Shown here piece by piece: positions 7,601-16,465 of a stretch of DNA of 64,000 bases. Source of the DNA: Micromonospora pallida (GTDB lineage: Bacteria > Actinomycetota > Actinomycetes > Mycobacteriales > Micromonosporaceae); assembly GCF_900090325.1 (NCBI RefSeq), contig NZ_FMHW01000002.1, forward strand, positions 6,635,001-6,699,000, given 5' to 3'. Within the stretch, counting starts at the first letter, position 1. Each line of letters starts with the position of its first letter. The position numbers and the translations under genes are program-made. Below the pieces are notes generated by a model. That model did not search any database and was not told the DNA's origin. It saw nothing but the letters and a program-made list of their open reading frames with translations.

Positions 7601-8518
7601 TCAGCCCCCCGCCGGCAGGTCGCGCAGGCAGGACCAGAGCGTGGCGACCGGCTGGTAGCCGAGGCGCGCGTTGACCGCCAGCATCGGCGCGTTCGCCTCG
7701 TCGTTCGAGGTGAACGCGCGGGTCACGCCGCTGGTACCGGCCCGGTGCAGCGCCGCGAGCTTTGCCAGCCGGGCCAGCCCCCGTCCCCGGTACGCCGGCA
7801 GCGTGGCGGTCATGTCCGACCACATCCGATCACCGTCCCGCTTGACCAGACTGAACGCGACCAGTTCGCCGTCGACCTCCACCGCCGTGCTGGCGTGGCG
7901 GTCCAGCCCGACGTTGTTCCAGACCTCGTAGCACCAGTTCTCGTAGCTGAGGGCGTCGGAGGCCACGTCCTCCGGCTCGTCCGCGCTCGCCGCGGCGTAT
8001 GTCGTGTACAGGCGGCGCGGTTCCAGTTTGGTCAGCGTGGGTGTCCGTACCCCGGCGGGAAGGGCCGGCGCCGGTGGTGGCGTCCGTAGGTCGAGCAGGG
8101 CGTAGCGGAGTGCCCGGCTCGGGGTGAAGCCGCGCTTCTCCGCGAACGGCAGCGAGTCGACCGATACCCATGTGCGCAGCCGGTGGAGGCCGAGCGGCGC
8201 GAGGTGGTCCAGGGCCGCGTCCAGCAGGGCGGTGCCCAGCCCACGCCCACGGTGCCCGGGATGGACGTGCAGCATGGCGATCTCCCCGGAGCCCGTCGCC
8301 GACGTGCGGACGTTCCGGTACGCCGACACCCAGCCGACGACCGTCGAGTCGACCTCGGCCACGAAGGCGGTCCACTCCTCCCCGGGCGGGGGTTCGCTGA
8401 TCATCTGGCGGGTCGACTCGACGCCCCGGACCAGGTACGGGTGGACGACCGCGCGGAGCGCGACGACGCCCGCCGCGTCGTCGGGACGGGCGGTGCGGAC
8501 CAGGTCGGGAGCAGTCAC
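7601..8518 (-). CDS. Tandem-domain GNAT N-acetyltransferase
   Basis: 305 residues with two GNAT folds. The first (about 5-145) has an acetyl-CoA loop in VHPGHRGRGLGTALL; the second (about 160-300) has the related LPAYRGRGLARLAKL and a typical C-terminal NARLGY strand. Substrate unknown. GTG 8518 was chosen because TACCGT (8530-8525) ends exactly 6 nt before it, as in other leaderless genes here, and because the open frame further up has repeat-like composition. Confidence 0.85.
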   Translation of the reverse strand: MTAPDLVRTARPDDAAGVVALRAVVHPYLVRGVESTRQMISEPPPGEEWTAFVAEVDSTVVGWVSAYRNVRTSATGSGEIAMLHVHPGHRGRGLGTALLDAALDHLAPLGLHRLRTWVSVDSLPFAEKRGFTPSRALRYALLDLRTPPPAPALPAGVRTPTLTKLEPRRLYTTYAAASADEPEDVASDALSYENWCYEVWNNVGLDRHASTAVEVDGELVAFSLVKRDGDRMWSDMTATLPAYRGRGLARLAKLAALHRAGTSGVTRAFTSNDEANAPMLAVNARLGYQPVATLWSCLRDLPAGG

Positions 8519-8630
8519 CCCGGTACGGTACGGCCCGCCCACGCCCCGAGCCACGGCATTTCCCGCCCGCGCCCGGGCCCGCCCGCGCCCCGGGCGGGCC
8601 GCCCTCCCCCTCGGCCGCCCCTCGGCCCAC

Positions 8631-8700
8631 ATGATCCACACGACTTGCGGCATGTCGGGGTGTCGCCCGGCCCGGAGACCCCGACATGCCGCATGTCGAG
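8631..8700. repeat. Dispersed palindromic repeat, family 2, copy A
   Basis: Arms 8647-8661 (GCGGCATGTCGGGGT) and 8678-8692 are a perfect 15-bp inverted repeat, preceded by GATCCACACGACTT. A second copy lies inverted at 60314-60385. The element is in the 245-bp gap between two minus-strand genes. The rest of that gap is C-rich without features. Confidence 0.75.
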
Positions 8701-8763
8701 GCGCGGCCAGCCCGAGGAGGCGGCCGAGGGAGGCCGAGGAGGCGGGGGCCGGGGCGGGGAGGG

Positions 8764-9783
8764 TCAGGCGGAGGCGCGCAGCACCAACTCGGTGGGGAGG
8801 ATCAGGGCCGGCTCGACGGTCTCGCCAGCGGCGATGCGCAGCACCTGACGGGTGCCGGCCCGGCCGAGTTCCAGGATCGGCTGCCGGACGGTGGTCAGCG
8901 GCGGCTCGGTGTAGGCGGCCGTCTCGATGTCGTCGAAGCCGATCACGGCCACGTCCGCCGGCACCCGCCGGCCCGCCTCGCGGAGCGTCCGTAGGGCGGC
9001 GTGCGCCATCAGGTCGCTGGCCGCGAAGACGGCGTCCAGGTCGGGGTGCTCGGTGAGCAGCGTCCGCATCGCCGCCGCCCCGGACTCTCGGGTGAAGTCG
9101 CCGTACGCGACCAGCTCGGGCAGCCCGGCGGCGGCGACGGTGTCCCGGTAGCCGGTGAGTCGTTCGATGCCGGCGACCATGTCCTGCGGGCCGGCGATGG
9201 TGGCGATCCGCCGCCGGCCGTTCTCGATCAGGTACCGCACCGCCCGGGTCACCCCGCCGACATGGTCGACGTCGACGTACGGGACCGGGGAGTCGCCGAG
9301 CCCCCGGCCGCTGGACACCACCGGGATCCCCAGCCGGGCGAGGCGGGCGGGGAGCGGGTCGGCGCCGTGCAGCGAGGCGAAGAGCACCCCGTCGACGTGG
9401 CGCCCGGTGGTGTACCGCTCCACCCGGTCCCGCCCGGCCGGTGAGCCGGCGAGCATCAGCACGAGCTGCTTGTCGGCGGCCTCCAACTCCTGGCTGACCC
9501 CCCGGATGATGCCGGGGAAGACCTGGTCGTCGGAGAAGACCCGGGTGGCCGCCTCCGGCATGATCAGCGCGATCGAGTCGGTCCGCTGGGTGACCAGGCT
9601 GCGGGCGGCCAGGTTCGGCACGTACCCCAGCTCGGCCACGGCCTGGTGCACCGCGGCCCGAATCGGCTCGGCGACCGTGGTGGAGCCATTGACCACCCGC
9701 GACACGGTCGCCCGCGACACCCCGGCCCGCCGGGCCACCGCCTCCAGCGTGGGTCGCTGCGCCGTCGTCATCCCTGTCACCAC
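8764..9783 (-). CDS. LacI-family repressor of the beta-glucoside operon
   Basis: About 339 residues. An N-terminal LacI HTH (TLEAVARRAGVSRATVSRVV) and hinge (YVPNLAARSL) precede a periplasmic-binding-protein-like ligand domain. It is the last gene of the sugar operon, 7 bp after the GH1 stop. This matches CebR of Streptomyces, which blocks cellobiose genes until cellobiose or cellotriose binds. The start is uncertain: GTG 9783, GTG 9780 (GAGG 5 nt upstream) or ATG 9771. Likely sites are the AGCGCT palindromes at 14348 and 14394. Confidence 0.88.
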   Translation of the reverse strand: MVTGMTTAQRPTLEAVARRAGVSRATVSRVVNGSTTVAEPIRAAVHQAVAELGYVPNLAARSLVTQRTDSIALIMPEAATRVFSDDQVFPGIIRGVSQELEAADKQLVLMLAGSPAGRDRVERYTTGRHVDGVLFASLHGADPLPARLARLGIPVVSSGRGLGDSPVPYVDVDHVGGVTRAVRYLIENGRRRIATIAGPQDMVAGIERLTGYRDTVAAAGLPELVAYGDFTRESGAAAMRTLLTEHPDLDAVFAASDLMAHAALRTLREAGRRVPADVAVIGFDDIETAAYTEPPLTTVRQPILELGRAGTRQVLRIAAGETVEPALILPTELVLRASA

Positions 9784-9790
9784 CGCCTCG

Positions 9791-11161
9791 TCACAGCCCG
9801 TTCCGGGAGATCACCTCCTGGTACCACCGGGCGCTGGCCTTCGGTGTGCGCCGCTGGGTCAGGTAGTCGACGTGGACGATCCCGAACCGCTTCCGGTACC
9901 CCTCGGCCCACTCGAAGTTGTCCAGCAACGACCATACGAGATAGCCCCGCAGGTCCACGCCGCGGCTGATCGCCTCGTGCGCCGCCCGCAGGTGCCCGTC
10001 GAGGTAGGCGATCCGGTCGTCGTCGGCCACCTGCCCGTCCTCGGTGCGGGCGGTGTCCGGGAACGCCCCGCCGTTCTCCGTGATCATGAGCGGTACGCCG
10101 GGGTAGTCGGTGGCGATCCGCTCCAGCACCCGGGTCAGACCGGCCGGCTCGACCAGCCAGCCCATGTCGGTGAGGGTTCCGGTCGGCGGCAGGAACTCCA
10201 CCACCCCCTCGGTGCCCGGGTACGTCCCGTCGTCCCCGTCCGCGCCGGGCCGCCCGGCCACGTAGGTCGGCTGGTAGAAGTTCAGCCCGAGCAGGTCGAT
10301 CGGGGCGGCGATGAGCTTCTCGTCGCCGTCGCGGACGAAGGTCGGCTCGACAAACCGGGCGACGTGTTCCAGCATGTCCTCCGGGTAGCCGGCGCGCAGC
10401 AGCGGATCCAGGAAGATCCGGTTCTGCAACCCGTCGACGAGGCGTACGGCGGCGGCGTCGGCGGCGCTGGTCGGGTCGGCCGGCTGGACGTCGGCCGGGT
10501 TGAGGGTGATCGAGATGGTCTCCGCGCCGGCCGCGCGCAGCGCGCGGGTCGCCAGGCCGTGCCCGAGCAGCAGGTGGTGGACGGCGGTGAACGCGGCACC
10601 CGGATTCCGTACGCCGGGGGCGTGCACCCCGCTGCCGTAGCCGAGGTACGCCGAGCACCACGGCTCGTTGAGCGTGGTCCAGGTGCGCACCCGGTCGCCG
10701 AGGCGGGCGTACACCGCGGTGGCGTACTCGGCGAAGTGCTCGGCGGTCTCGCGGTTGGTCCAGCCGCCCCGGTCCTCCAGGGTCTGCGGCAGGTCCCAGT
10801 GGTAGAGCGTGACGATCGGGTCGATGCCCCGCTCGGCGAGGGAGTCCACCAGCCGGTCGTAGAAGTCCAGGCCGCGCGGGTTGACCGGGCCGGTGCCGTC
10901 GGGCCGGATCCGGGGCCAGGCGACGGAGAAGCGGTACGCCCGCAGCCCCAGCTCCGCCATCAGCGCCACGTCGTCGCGGTGCCGGTGGTAGTGGTCGCAG
11001 GCCACGTCGCCGGTGTGCCCCTGGAAGACCTTCCCCGGCGTACGGCTGAAGGTGTCCCAGATCGACGGAGCGCGGCCGTCGTCGTGGGCCGCGCCCTCGA
11101 TCTGGTACGCGGCGGTGGCCGCTCCCCAGACGAAGTTCTCGGGAAATCGCAACGCTTTCAC
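9791..11161 (-). CDS. GH1 beta-glucosidase
   Basis: 456 residues, the normal size for family GH1. Signature motifs are [15 protein letters not shown] near the start, LYHWDLPQ, the acid/base Glu in TLNEPW (about residue 165) and the nucleophile Glu in ITENG (about 360). No signal peptide, so it cleaves imported cello-oligosaccharides in the cytosol. The GTG start overlaps the permease stop, so translation is coupled. This is the BglC position in cebEFG-bglC operons. Confidence 0.93.
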   Translation of the reverse strand: MKALRFPENFVWGAATAAYQIEGAAHDDGRAPSIWDTFSRTPGKVFQGHTGDVACDHYHRHRDDVALMAELGLRAYRFSVAWPRIRPDGTGPVNPRGLDFYDRLVDSLAERGIDPIVTLYHWDLPQTLEDRGGWTNRETAEHFAEYATAVYARLGDRVRTWTTLNEPWCSAYLGYGSGVHAPGVRNPGAAFTAVHHLLLGHGLATRALRAAGAETISITLNPADVQPADPTSAADAAAVRLVDGLQNRIFLDPLLRAGYPEDMLEHVARFVEPTFVRDGDEKLIAAPIDLLGLNFYQPTYVAGRPGADGDDGTYPGTEGVVEFLPPTGTLTDMGWLVEPAGLTRVLERIATDYPGVPLMITENGGAFPDTARTEDGQVADDDRIAYLDGHLRAAHEAISRGVDLRGYLVWSLLDNFEWAEGYRKRFGIVHVDYLTQRRTPKASARWYQEVISRNGL

Positions 11162-11991
11162 GCCTTGACCGCACCTTCCATGATTCCGCCGATGATCTGG
11201 CGGCCGAACAGGACGAAGACGAGCAGCAGGGGCAGGGTGGCGATGGCCGTCCCGGTGAACACCTGGGACATGTCCTGGTAGTACCCGTCCGACAGCGCCC
11301 GCAACGATAGTTGCACGGTCGGGTTCTCCGGGTCGTTGAGTACCGCGTACGGCCAGAGGAAGTCGTTCCAGGTGGTCATGAAGGTGAGCAGCCCCAGCAC
11401 CGCGGCGGCCGGCCGGAGCGCGGGCAGCACCACGTTCCAGTAGATCCGGGCGGTGTTGCAGCCGTCCACCCGGGCTGCCTCGATCAGCTCGGTGCTGACC
11501 GCCTGGCCGGCGTACTGCCGCATCATGAACACGCCGAAGCCGGTGACCAGGGCCGGGACGATTACCGCGGGCAGCCGGTCGTTCCAGTTCAGCTTCGTCA
11601 TGAGCAGGTAGAGCGGGATGACGCCGAGCTGGGTGGGGACCATCATCGTCGCCACGATCACCAGCAGCAGCGCGTTGCGTCCCCGGAAACGCAGCTTGGC
11701 GAAGGCGAACCCGGCCAGGGTGGAGAAGAACACCACCGAGACGGTGACCGTGGTGGCCACGATCGCCGAGTTGATCAGCCCGGTCAGGAAGTACGCGTCG
11801 GTGTTGGAGAACAGCCGGGCGATGTTCGCGCCGAGGTTGCCGCCCGGGGTGACCGGGGGCGGGACCTGCCCCATCGCGTCGCTGGAGCGGCTGGCCACCA
11901 CGAACATCCAGTAGATGGGGAAGATCGACATGAGGCCGGCGACGATCAGCGCCGCGTAGGTGAGCCGGCTGGCCGACCAGAGCCGGTTCAT
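11158..11991 (-). CDS. Sugar ABC permease (MalG/CebG type)
   Basis: 277 residues, six membrane segments, with the EAA loop [21 protein letters not shown] that docks the ATPase. The ATG overlaps the stop of the other permease (ATGA). The C-terminus [10 protein letters not shown] is typical of this family. There is no ATPase gene in the operon; in actinomycetes a shared MsiK-type ATPase usually serves such importers. Confidence 0.92.
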   Translation of the reverse strand: MNRLWSASRLTYAALIVAGLMSIFPIYWMFVVASRSSDAMGQVPPPVTPGGNLGANIARLFSNTDAYFLTGLINSAIVATTVTVSVVFFSTLAGFAFAKLRFRGRNALLLVIVATMMVPTQLGVIPLYLLMTKLNWNDRLPAVIVPALVTGFGVFMMRQYAGQAVSTELIEAARVDGCNTARIYWNVVLPALRPAAAVLGLLTFMTTWNDFLWPYAVLNDPENPTVQLSLRALSDGYYQDMSQVFTGTAIATLPLLLVFVLFGRQIIGGIMEGAVKA

Positions 11992-12952
11992 CGGCCGCCC
12001 TCCTTCTTCCGGCCGCCGCCGGCGAGCCGGCGCAGCATCAGTACGTTGATCGCCGCCACGACCGCGATGAGCGCGAAGAGCAGCCAGGCCACCGCAGAGC
12101 CGTAGCCGAAGTTGTAGTGGGGGGCGAAGGCGTTCTCGAACATGTACATGGTCACCGTCTGCGACTCCCGCAGCGGTCCGCCCCGGATCGGGTTGGTGCC
12201 GGAGTGGAACAGACGCGGCTCGGTGAAGAGTTGCAGCCCGCCGATGGTGGAGATGATGACGGTGAAGATGATGGTGGGCTTGAGCAGCGGCACGGTGATC
12301 GACCAGAACTGCCGGACCCGGTTGGCCCCGTCGATCGCCGCCGCCTCGTACAGGTCGCGGGGGATGGCCTGCATCGCGGCCAGGAAGATCAGCGCGTTGT
12401 AGCCGGTCCACCGCCAGTCGACCATGGTCGAGATGGCCACCCAGGAGGCGAACCGGTCGGACTTCCAGGCGACCGGGTCGACGCCGACCAGGTCGAGCAG
12501 CCAGTTGACCATGCCGAACTCGCGGCCGAAGAGCACCCCGAAGACGATCGCCACGGCGGCGGTCGACGTCACGTTCGGCACCAGCACCGCCATCCGGAAC
12601 ATGGTCCGGGCCCGCAACTGGCGGTTGAGCAGGTTCGCCAGCCAGAGCGCGGCGAGCAGTTGCGGGACGGTGGAGATGACGAAGATGCCGAGGGTGTTGA
12701 CCACCGCGTGCCAGAAGTCCGCGTCGGCCATCAGCCGGCTGTAGTTCTCCGCGCCCACGAACGCGTGCTCGGTGCCGAGCAGGTCCCAGTCGTGCAGCGA
12801 CACCCAGAACGTGTAGCCCAGCGGGTAGAGCCCGAAGACCCCGAAGAGCAGGAAGAACGGCGCGATGTAGACGTACGGCGACCAGCGCTGGTCGAGCCGG
12901 CTGAGGCGTACCCCTTTCGGCGGCCGGTCCGGTGGGGCACCGGGACCCCCAC
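11988..12952 (-). CDS. Sugar ABC permease (MalF/CebF type), N-terminal frameshift
   Basis: The main frame covers five membrane segments and the EAA loop ([21 protein letters not shown]). It extends upstream of GTG 12803 through the first segment ([19 protein letters not shown]) to [10 protein letters not shown], but has no ATG, GTG or TTG before the preceding stop. A GTG at 12952 opens the neighbouring frame and would read into the right one if one G were added to the GGGG run at 12911-12914. Either that base was lost or the start is non-canonical. Confidence 0.8.
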
Positions 12953-12975
12953 CGGTGGCCGTTCGAGTCCGACGG

Positions 12976-14283
12976 TCACTTGTCGGCGGCCTTCTTGGCG
13001 TTGTTCACCGCGTCCTTCCAGCCCTCCTCGGGGCTGCGCTGACCGAGCTCGACGGTGCGGACGGCGTTCTCCACCTCGGTCCGGACCGCCTGGTTCTTCG
13101 GACCCATGTAGACCGGCTTCAGGGTCTTGGCGCCCTCGGCGAAGATCTGCCCGACCGGGGCGTCGGAGAAGTACGGGTTCTTCGAGTCGACGATCGCCGG
13201 GTCGGCGAGGGCCTGCGGGGACGACGGCAGCGGGCCCTTGGCCTTGAACGCGCCGATCTGCCCCTTGGCGCTGGTCAGGAACTTGGCCAGCTCGATCGCC
13301 TCCGCCTGGTGCTTGCTCTGCTTGGGCACGGCCAGGTGCGAACCGCCCCAGTTGCCGCCGTCGCCGGGCACCCGGGCGATGTCCCACTGGCCCTTGGCGG
13401 TCGGGCCGGCGTTGCCCTCGATGACCCCGGTCATCCAGGCCGGGCAGGCGATGGTGGCGAACTTGGCCTGCTTGAAGGCGGAGACCCACTCCTCGGACCA
13501 GGATCCGTACTTGCCGGACAGGCCGGAGTCGACGATGTCCATGGTGGTGTCCCAGGCCTGCCGGACCGCCGGGTTGCTGTCGACGACCAGCTTGTCGCTG
13601 GTGTCGTAGTAGTGGTAGCCCGGCCCGCCGCCGGCGGTCTGGAGCACGATGGTGTTGAAGATGTTGGTTCCCGCGTCGAGGAAGGACGCACCGGTCTTCT
13701 TCGCGGTGAACTGCTCACCGACGCGGATGTAGTCGGCCCAGGTCGGCCAGAGCTTGGACACCTCGTCCCGGGCGGTGGGCAGGCCGGCCTTGGCGAACAG
13801 GTCCTTGCGGTAGCACATCGCCATGCCGCCGACGTCGGTGCCGAGGCCGATCAGGTGCTTGCCGTCGGCGGTCAGGCCCTGGTTCCACTTCCACTCCAGG
13901 AAGTTGCCCTTCAGCGCGTCGGCACCGTGGTCGAGGAGGTTGACGAAGTGCTGGGGGTTGGCCTTGTACTCGACCATCAACCCCTCCTCGATGGCGACCA
14001 CGTCCCCGGCACCCTTGCCGGCGGCCAGCCACTGGGTGAGCTTGGGGGAGTACTCGTCGAGGTTGCCGCCGGTGCCCCGTTCGACGATCTTGATGCCGGG
14101 GTGGGTGGACTCGTACTCCCGGTACAGCTCCTCGTAGCCGAACTGGCCGAAGACATCGACGGTCAGCGTGATCGGACCGCCCTCGGCGGGCTCGTCGCTC
14201 CCGCCGCAGGCGGTGGGCGCGAGCAACGCGGTGGCCGCCACCAGGGCGACCGCCGCGAGGCGGCGGCGTGGCATGACACCCAT
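12976..14283 (-). CDS. Sugar ABC substrate-binding lipoprotein (CebE type)
   Basis: About 435 residues from ATG 14283. The signal peptide ends in a lipobox-like LLAPTAC with GGSDEP after the Cys, followed by a family-1 solute-binding domain (TVDVFGQFGYEEL, GTDVGGMAMCYRKDLF). It is the first gene of the operon and, by its GH1 partner, probably binds cellobiose or other beta-glucosides. The Shine-Dalgarno (AGGGG) lies 10 nt upstream, which is long; ATG 14274 is the alternative. Confidence 0.9.
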   Translation of the reverse strand: MGVMPRRRLAAVALVAATALLAPTACGGSDEPAEGGPITLTVDVFGQFGYEELYREYESTHPGIKIVERGTGGNLDEYSPKLTQWLAAGKGAGDVVAIEEGLMVEYKANPQHFVNLLDHGADALKGNFLEWKWNQGLTADGKHLIGLGTDVGGMAMCYRKDLFAKAGLPTARDEVSKLWPTWADYIRVGEQFTAKKTGASFLDAGTNIFNTIVLQTAGGGPGYHYYDTSDKLVVDSNPAVRQAWDTTMDIVDSGLSGKYGSWSEEWVSAFKQAKFATIACPAWMTGVIEGNAGPTAKGQWDIARVPGDGGNWGGSHLAVPKQSKHQAEAIELAKFLTSAKGQIGAFKAKGPLPSSPQALADPAIVDSKNPYFSDAPVGQIFAEGAKTLKPVYMGPKNQAVRTEVENAVRTVELGQRSPEEGWKDAVNNAKKAADK

Positions 14284-14347
14284 CTGTATCGGACCCCTCT
14301 CAGGTTGGTGTGTGCTGCGGCGTGGGGTGGGTATGTGAAAGCGCTGG

Positions 14348-14359
14348 GAGAGCGCTCTC
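14348..14359. promoter_or_regulatory. LacI/CebR-like operator 1
   Basis: GAGAGCGCTCTC, a perfect 12-bp palindrome within TGGGAGAGCGCTCTCA, 65 bp before the binding-protein start. CebR boxes in Streptomyces are TGGGAGCGCTCCCA. A further AGCGCT core, in TGAAAGCGCTGGGA, sits just beside it at 14340. Confidence 0.8.
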
Positions 14360-14393
14360 ACGCAAGGGTGGTGGGTGTACCGGATGCTGTCAA

Positions 14394-14405
14394 GAGAGCG
14401 CTCTC
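14394..14405. promoter_or_regulatory. LacI/CebR-like operator 2
   Basis: A second perfect GAGAGCGCTCTC, centred 46 bp from the first. Two sites with this spacing would let a dimeric LacI protein cover the promoter of the sugar operon. Confidence 0.78.
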
Positions 14406-14416
14406 AGTCGTATGCC

Positions 14417-14446
14417 GAAAAAGCGGGGGCGGACCGCCCCCGCTTC
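14417..14446 (-). terminator. Rho-independent terminator of the MDMPI gene
   Basis: On the minus strand, AAGCGGGGGC and GCCCCCGCTT pair around a 5-nt loop, followed by TTTTTC. It begins 16 bp after the MDMPI stop and also shields the sugar-operon promoter. Confidence 0.85.
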
Positions 14447-14461
14447 GTCACCACCCGACGA

Positions 14462-15226
14462 TCAGCCCACCCGCAGCCCCGCCAACAGGGAGTGGTCCCC
14501 GGTCACCTCCAGGGTGCCGAAGTCCACCCGTCCCCACAGCGCCAGCAGCAGGTCGCTGGCGGTGCCCACCGCGTGCGCCCGCGCGTGGTGGTCGTCGTGG
14601 TCGAGGATGGTGCCGGTGTCCAGCAGCGCCACCCCCTCGCCGCGCAGCCGCAGGAACCACTCCTGCCCGGCGTCCGTCGCCACCAACTGCGCCACGCCAC
14701 GCCACTGGCCGGGCGTCGGGCGGCGACCCGCCGGCAGGAAGGTGTCCAGCACCTCGCTCACCCCGTCGGCCGCGAGCTTCGCCTCGACCGGCTCGCCGGC
14801 CGCGATGGCGAGCTGGGCGTCCCAGCGGTGCATCGCGGTCTCGTGCGCCAGCCGCCGCAGCCAGAAACCGGCCCGCTTCGGCTGCGGCGCCCAGTTCCAG
14901 GCCGGCACCTCCGGGTCCAGGCCGTCGAAGAGCGCCATCAACCGGTCGTACGACTCCTGCCAGACCCGCAACGGGGTGGAGTCGGCGGGCACCTCGGCTC
15001 GCTCCGGGCGAGGTGCCGCCGGTGCGGTGGCCTGACCCGCGCTGACCCGCTCGTGCGCGAACCGGTAGACCCCGGCGAGGTGCAGGACGAGATCGGTGAC
15101 CGTCCAGCCGGGGCAGGAGAGGACGGGTGTCTCCGGCGGCGCCTCGCCCGCGGCGGCAGCGAACGCCGGGCCCTCCGTCCGGAGCGCGCCAATCCAGAAA
15201 TCCTTGCTGACGTGCGGTCTGCTCAT
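14462..15226 (-). CDS. Maleylpyruvate isomerase/DinB-fold mycothiol-type enzyme
   Basis: 254 residues. N-terminal MDMPI domain (PVLSCPGWTVTDLVLHLAGVYRF, metal-binding His expected here; HETAMHRWDAQ further on supplies more His) plus the C-terminal MDMPI domain. Members are mycothiol-dependent isomerases or transferases; the substrate is not predictable. The neighbourhood includes mshA of mycothiol synthesis. GGGAGG lies 6 nt before ATG 15226. Confidence 0.82.
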   Translation of the reverse strand: MSRPHVSKDFWIGALRTEGPAFAAAAGEAPPETPVLSCPGWTVTDLVLHLAGVYRFAHERVSAGQATAPAAPRPERAEVPADSTPLRVWQESYDRLMALFDGLDPEVPAWNWAPQPKRAGFWLRRLAHETAMHRWDAQLAIAAGEPVEAKLAADGVSEVLDTFLPAGRRPTPGQWRGVAQLVATDAGQEWFLRLRGEGVALLDTGTILDHDDHHARAHAVGTASDLLLALWGRVDFGTLEVTGDHSLLAGLRVG

Positions 15227-15296
15227 CGCGATCCTCCCGGGGTGACCGTGCCACCTGTGCCGCGCCACGGTTGTTCCCCAGCCTAGGGTGAAAGGC

Positions 15297-16388
15297 GTGC
15301 CAGACGTCTACGCCCAGCCGACAGCCGACACCGATTCCGCCGACGACCGTTCCCTGGCGAGATACACCACGCTGCGGCTCGGTGGTGCGGCGAGCCGGCT
15401 CGTGACCGCTGCCAGCGCCGAGGAGATCGTACAGAGGGTGCGCGAGGCGCACCGGAGCGAAGAACCGGTCCTCCTGCTCGCCGGGGGCAGCAACGTGGTG
15501 ATCGGGGACGTCGGGTTCGACGGCACCGTCGTCCTGGTCCGCTCCCGGGGGTTCCAGGTCGTCGCCGAGGACGCCGACACGGTCACCCTCCGGGTCTCCG
15601 CCGGTGAGCCCTGGGACGACCTGGTCGCCACCACTGTCGCCAACGGCTGGTCCGGGGTGGAGTGCCTATCCGGCATCCCCGGTTCGGCCGGCGCCACCCC
15701 GATCCAGAACGTCGGCGCGTACGGCCAGGAGGTCGCCGAGACGGTCACCGGCGTCCAGGTGTACGACCGCCACGAGGGCAGCGTCAGCCGGATCGACGCC
15801 GCCGACTGCGGGTTCGCGTACCGGTCCAGCGTCTTCCGGTACAGCGACCGCTGGGTGGTGCTCTCCGTCGACTTCCGGCTGCACCGCTCGCCGCTGTCCA
15901 CCCCGGTCCGCTACGCCGAACTGGCCCGGGCGCTCGGCGTCGAGGTCGGCGACCGGGTGCCGCTGGCCGACGCCCGGGACACGGTCCGCCGGCTGCGCGC
16001 CGGCAAGGGCATGGTGCTCGACCCGACCGACCCGGACACCCGCTCGGTGGGTTCCTTCTTCACCAACCCCGTACTGCACCGGACCGCGTACGAGCTGCTC
16101 CGGGAGCGCGCCACCGACCTGGGCGAGCCGCCGTCCTGGCCGGGCGAAGGGGACGTGGTCAAGGTCAGCGCTGCATGGCTGATCGACAAGACCGGCTTCG
16201 GCAAGGGCCACCCCGGCCCGGAGGGGGTGGCGATCTCCGGCAAGCACACCCTGGCGCTCACCAACCGCTCCGGCACCGCCAGCACCACCGCCCTGATCAC
16301 CCTGGCCCGGCAGATCCGTGACGGGGTGCACGACCGCTTCGGCGTCACCCTGCACCCGGAACCCGTCCTGGTCAACTGCGTCCTCTGA
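15297..16388 (+). CDS. murB: UDP-N-acetylmuramate dehydrogenase
   Basis: 363 residues. Reduces UDP-GlcNAc-enolpyruvate to UDP-MurNAc in peptidoglycan synthesis. FAD site motifs are LLAGGSNVVIGD and GIPGSAGATPIQNVGAYGQEV; the C-terminal half contains SVGSFFTNPV with the catalytic Ser and LIDKTGFGKG. GTG 15297 is preferred over GTG 15288 because TAGGGT (15284-15289) ends 7 nt before it, predicting a leaderless mRNA. Same relative position as M. tuberculosis murB (Rv0482). Confidence 0.95.
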   Translation: MPDVYAQPTADTDSADDRSLARYTTLRLGGAASRLVTAASAEEIVQRVREAHRSEEPVLLLAGGSNVVIGDVGFDGTVVLVRSRGFQVVAEDADTVTLRVSAGEPWDDLVATTVANGWSGVECLSGIPGSAGATPIQNVGAYGQEVAETVTGVQVYDRHEGSVSRIDAADCGFAYRSSVFRYSDRWVVLSVDFRLHRSPLSTPVRYAELARALGVEVGDRVPLADARDTVRRLRAGKGMVLDPTDPDTRSVGSFFTNPVLHRTAYELLRERATDLGEPPSWPGEGDVVKVSAAWLIDKTGFGKGHPGPEGVAISGKHTLALTNRSGTASTTALITLARQIRDGVHDRFGVTLHPEPVLVNCVL

Positions 16389-16409
16389 GCCACCCGCGGC
16401 ACGCTGAGG

Positions 16410-16465
16410 TGGTAGCAGGGGTCCCCTGTTACCGCTATTTGAGTAACAGGGGACCCCTGCTACCA
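16410..16465. repeat. Dispersed hairpin, family 1, copy 1
   Basis: Perfect 22-bp inverted repeat (arms 16411-16432 and 16443-16464, core GGTAGCAGGGG) with a 10-nt loop CGCTATTTGA. Each arm contains the palindrome AGGGGTCCCCT. It sits between convergent murB and the methyltransferase gene and supplies the latter's TAG stop (16462-16460). Probable bidirectional terminator. Copies 2 and 3 are at 23773 and 26794. Confidence 0.9.

Noticed and set aside
12955..12975. GTTCGAGTCC resembling a tRNA T-loop
   Set aside because: No cloverleaf or acceptor stem around it; it lies in the gap of the sugar operon.
12955..15045. A 696-codon plus-strand frame over the binding-protein gene
   Set aside because: Shadow; runs through the two operators and the terminator.
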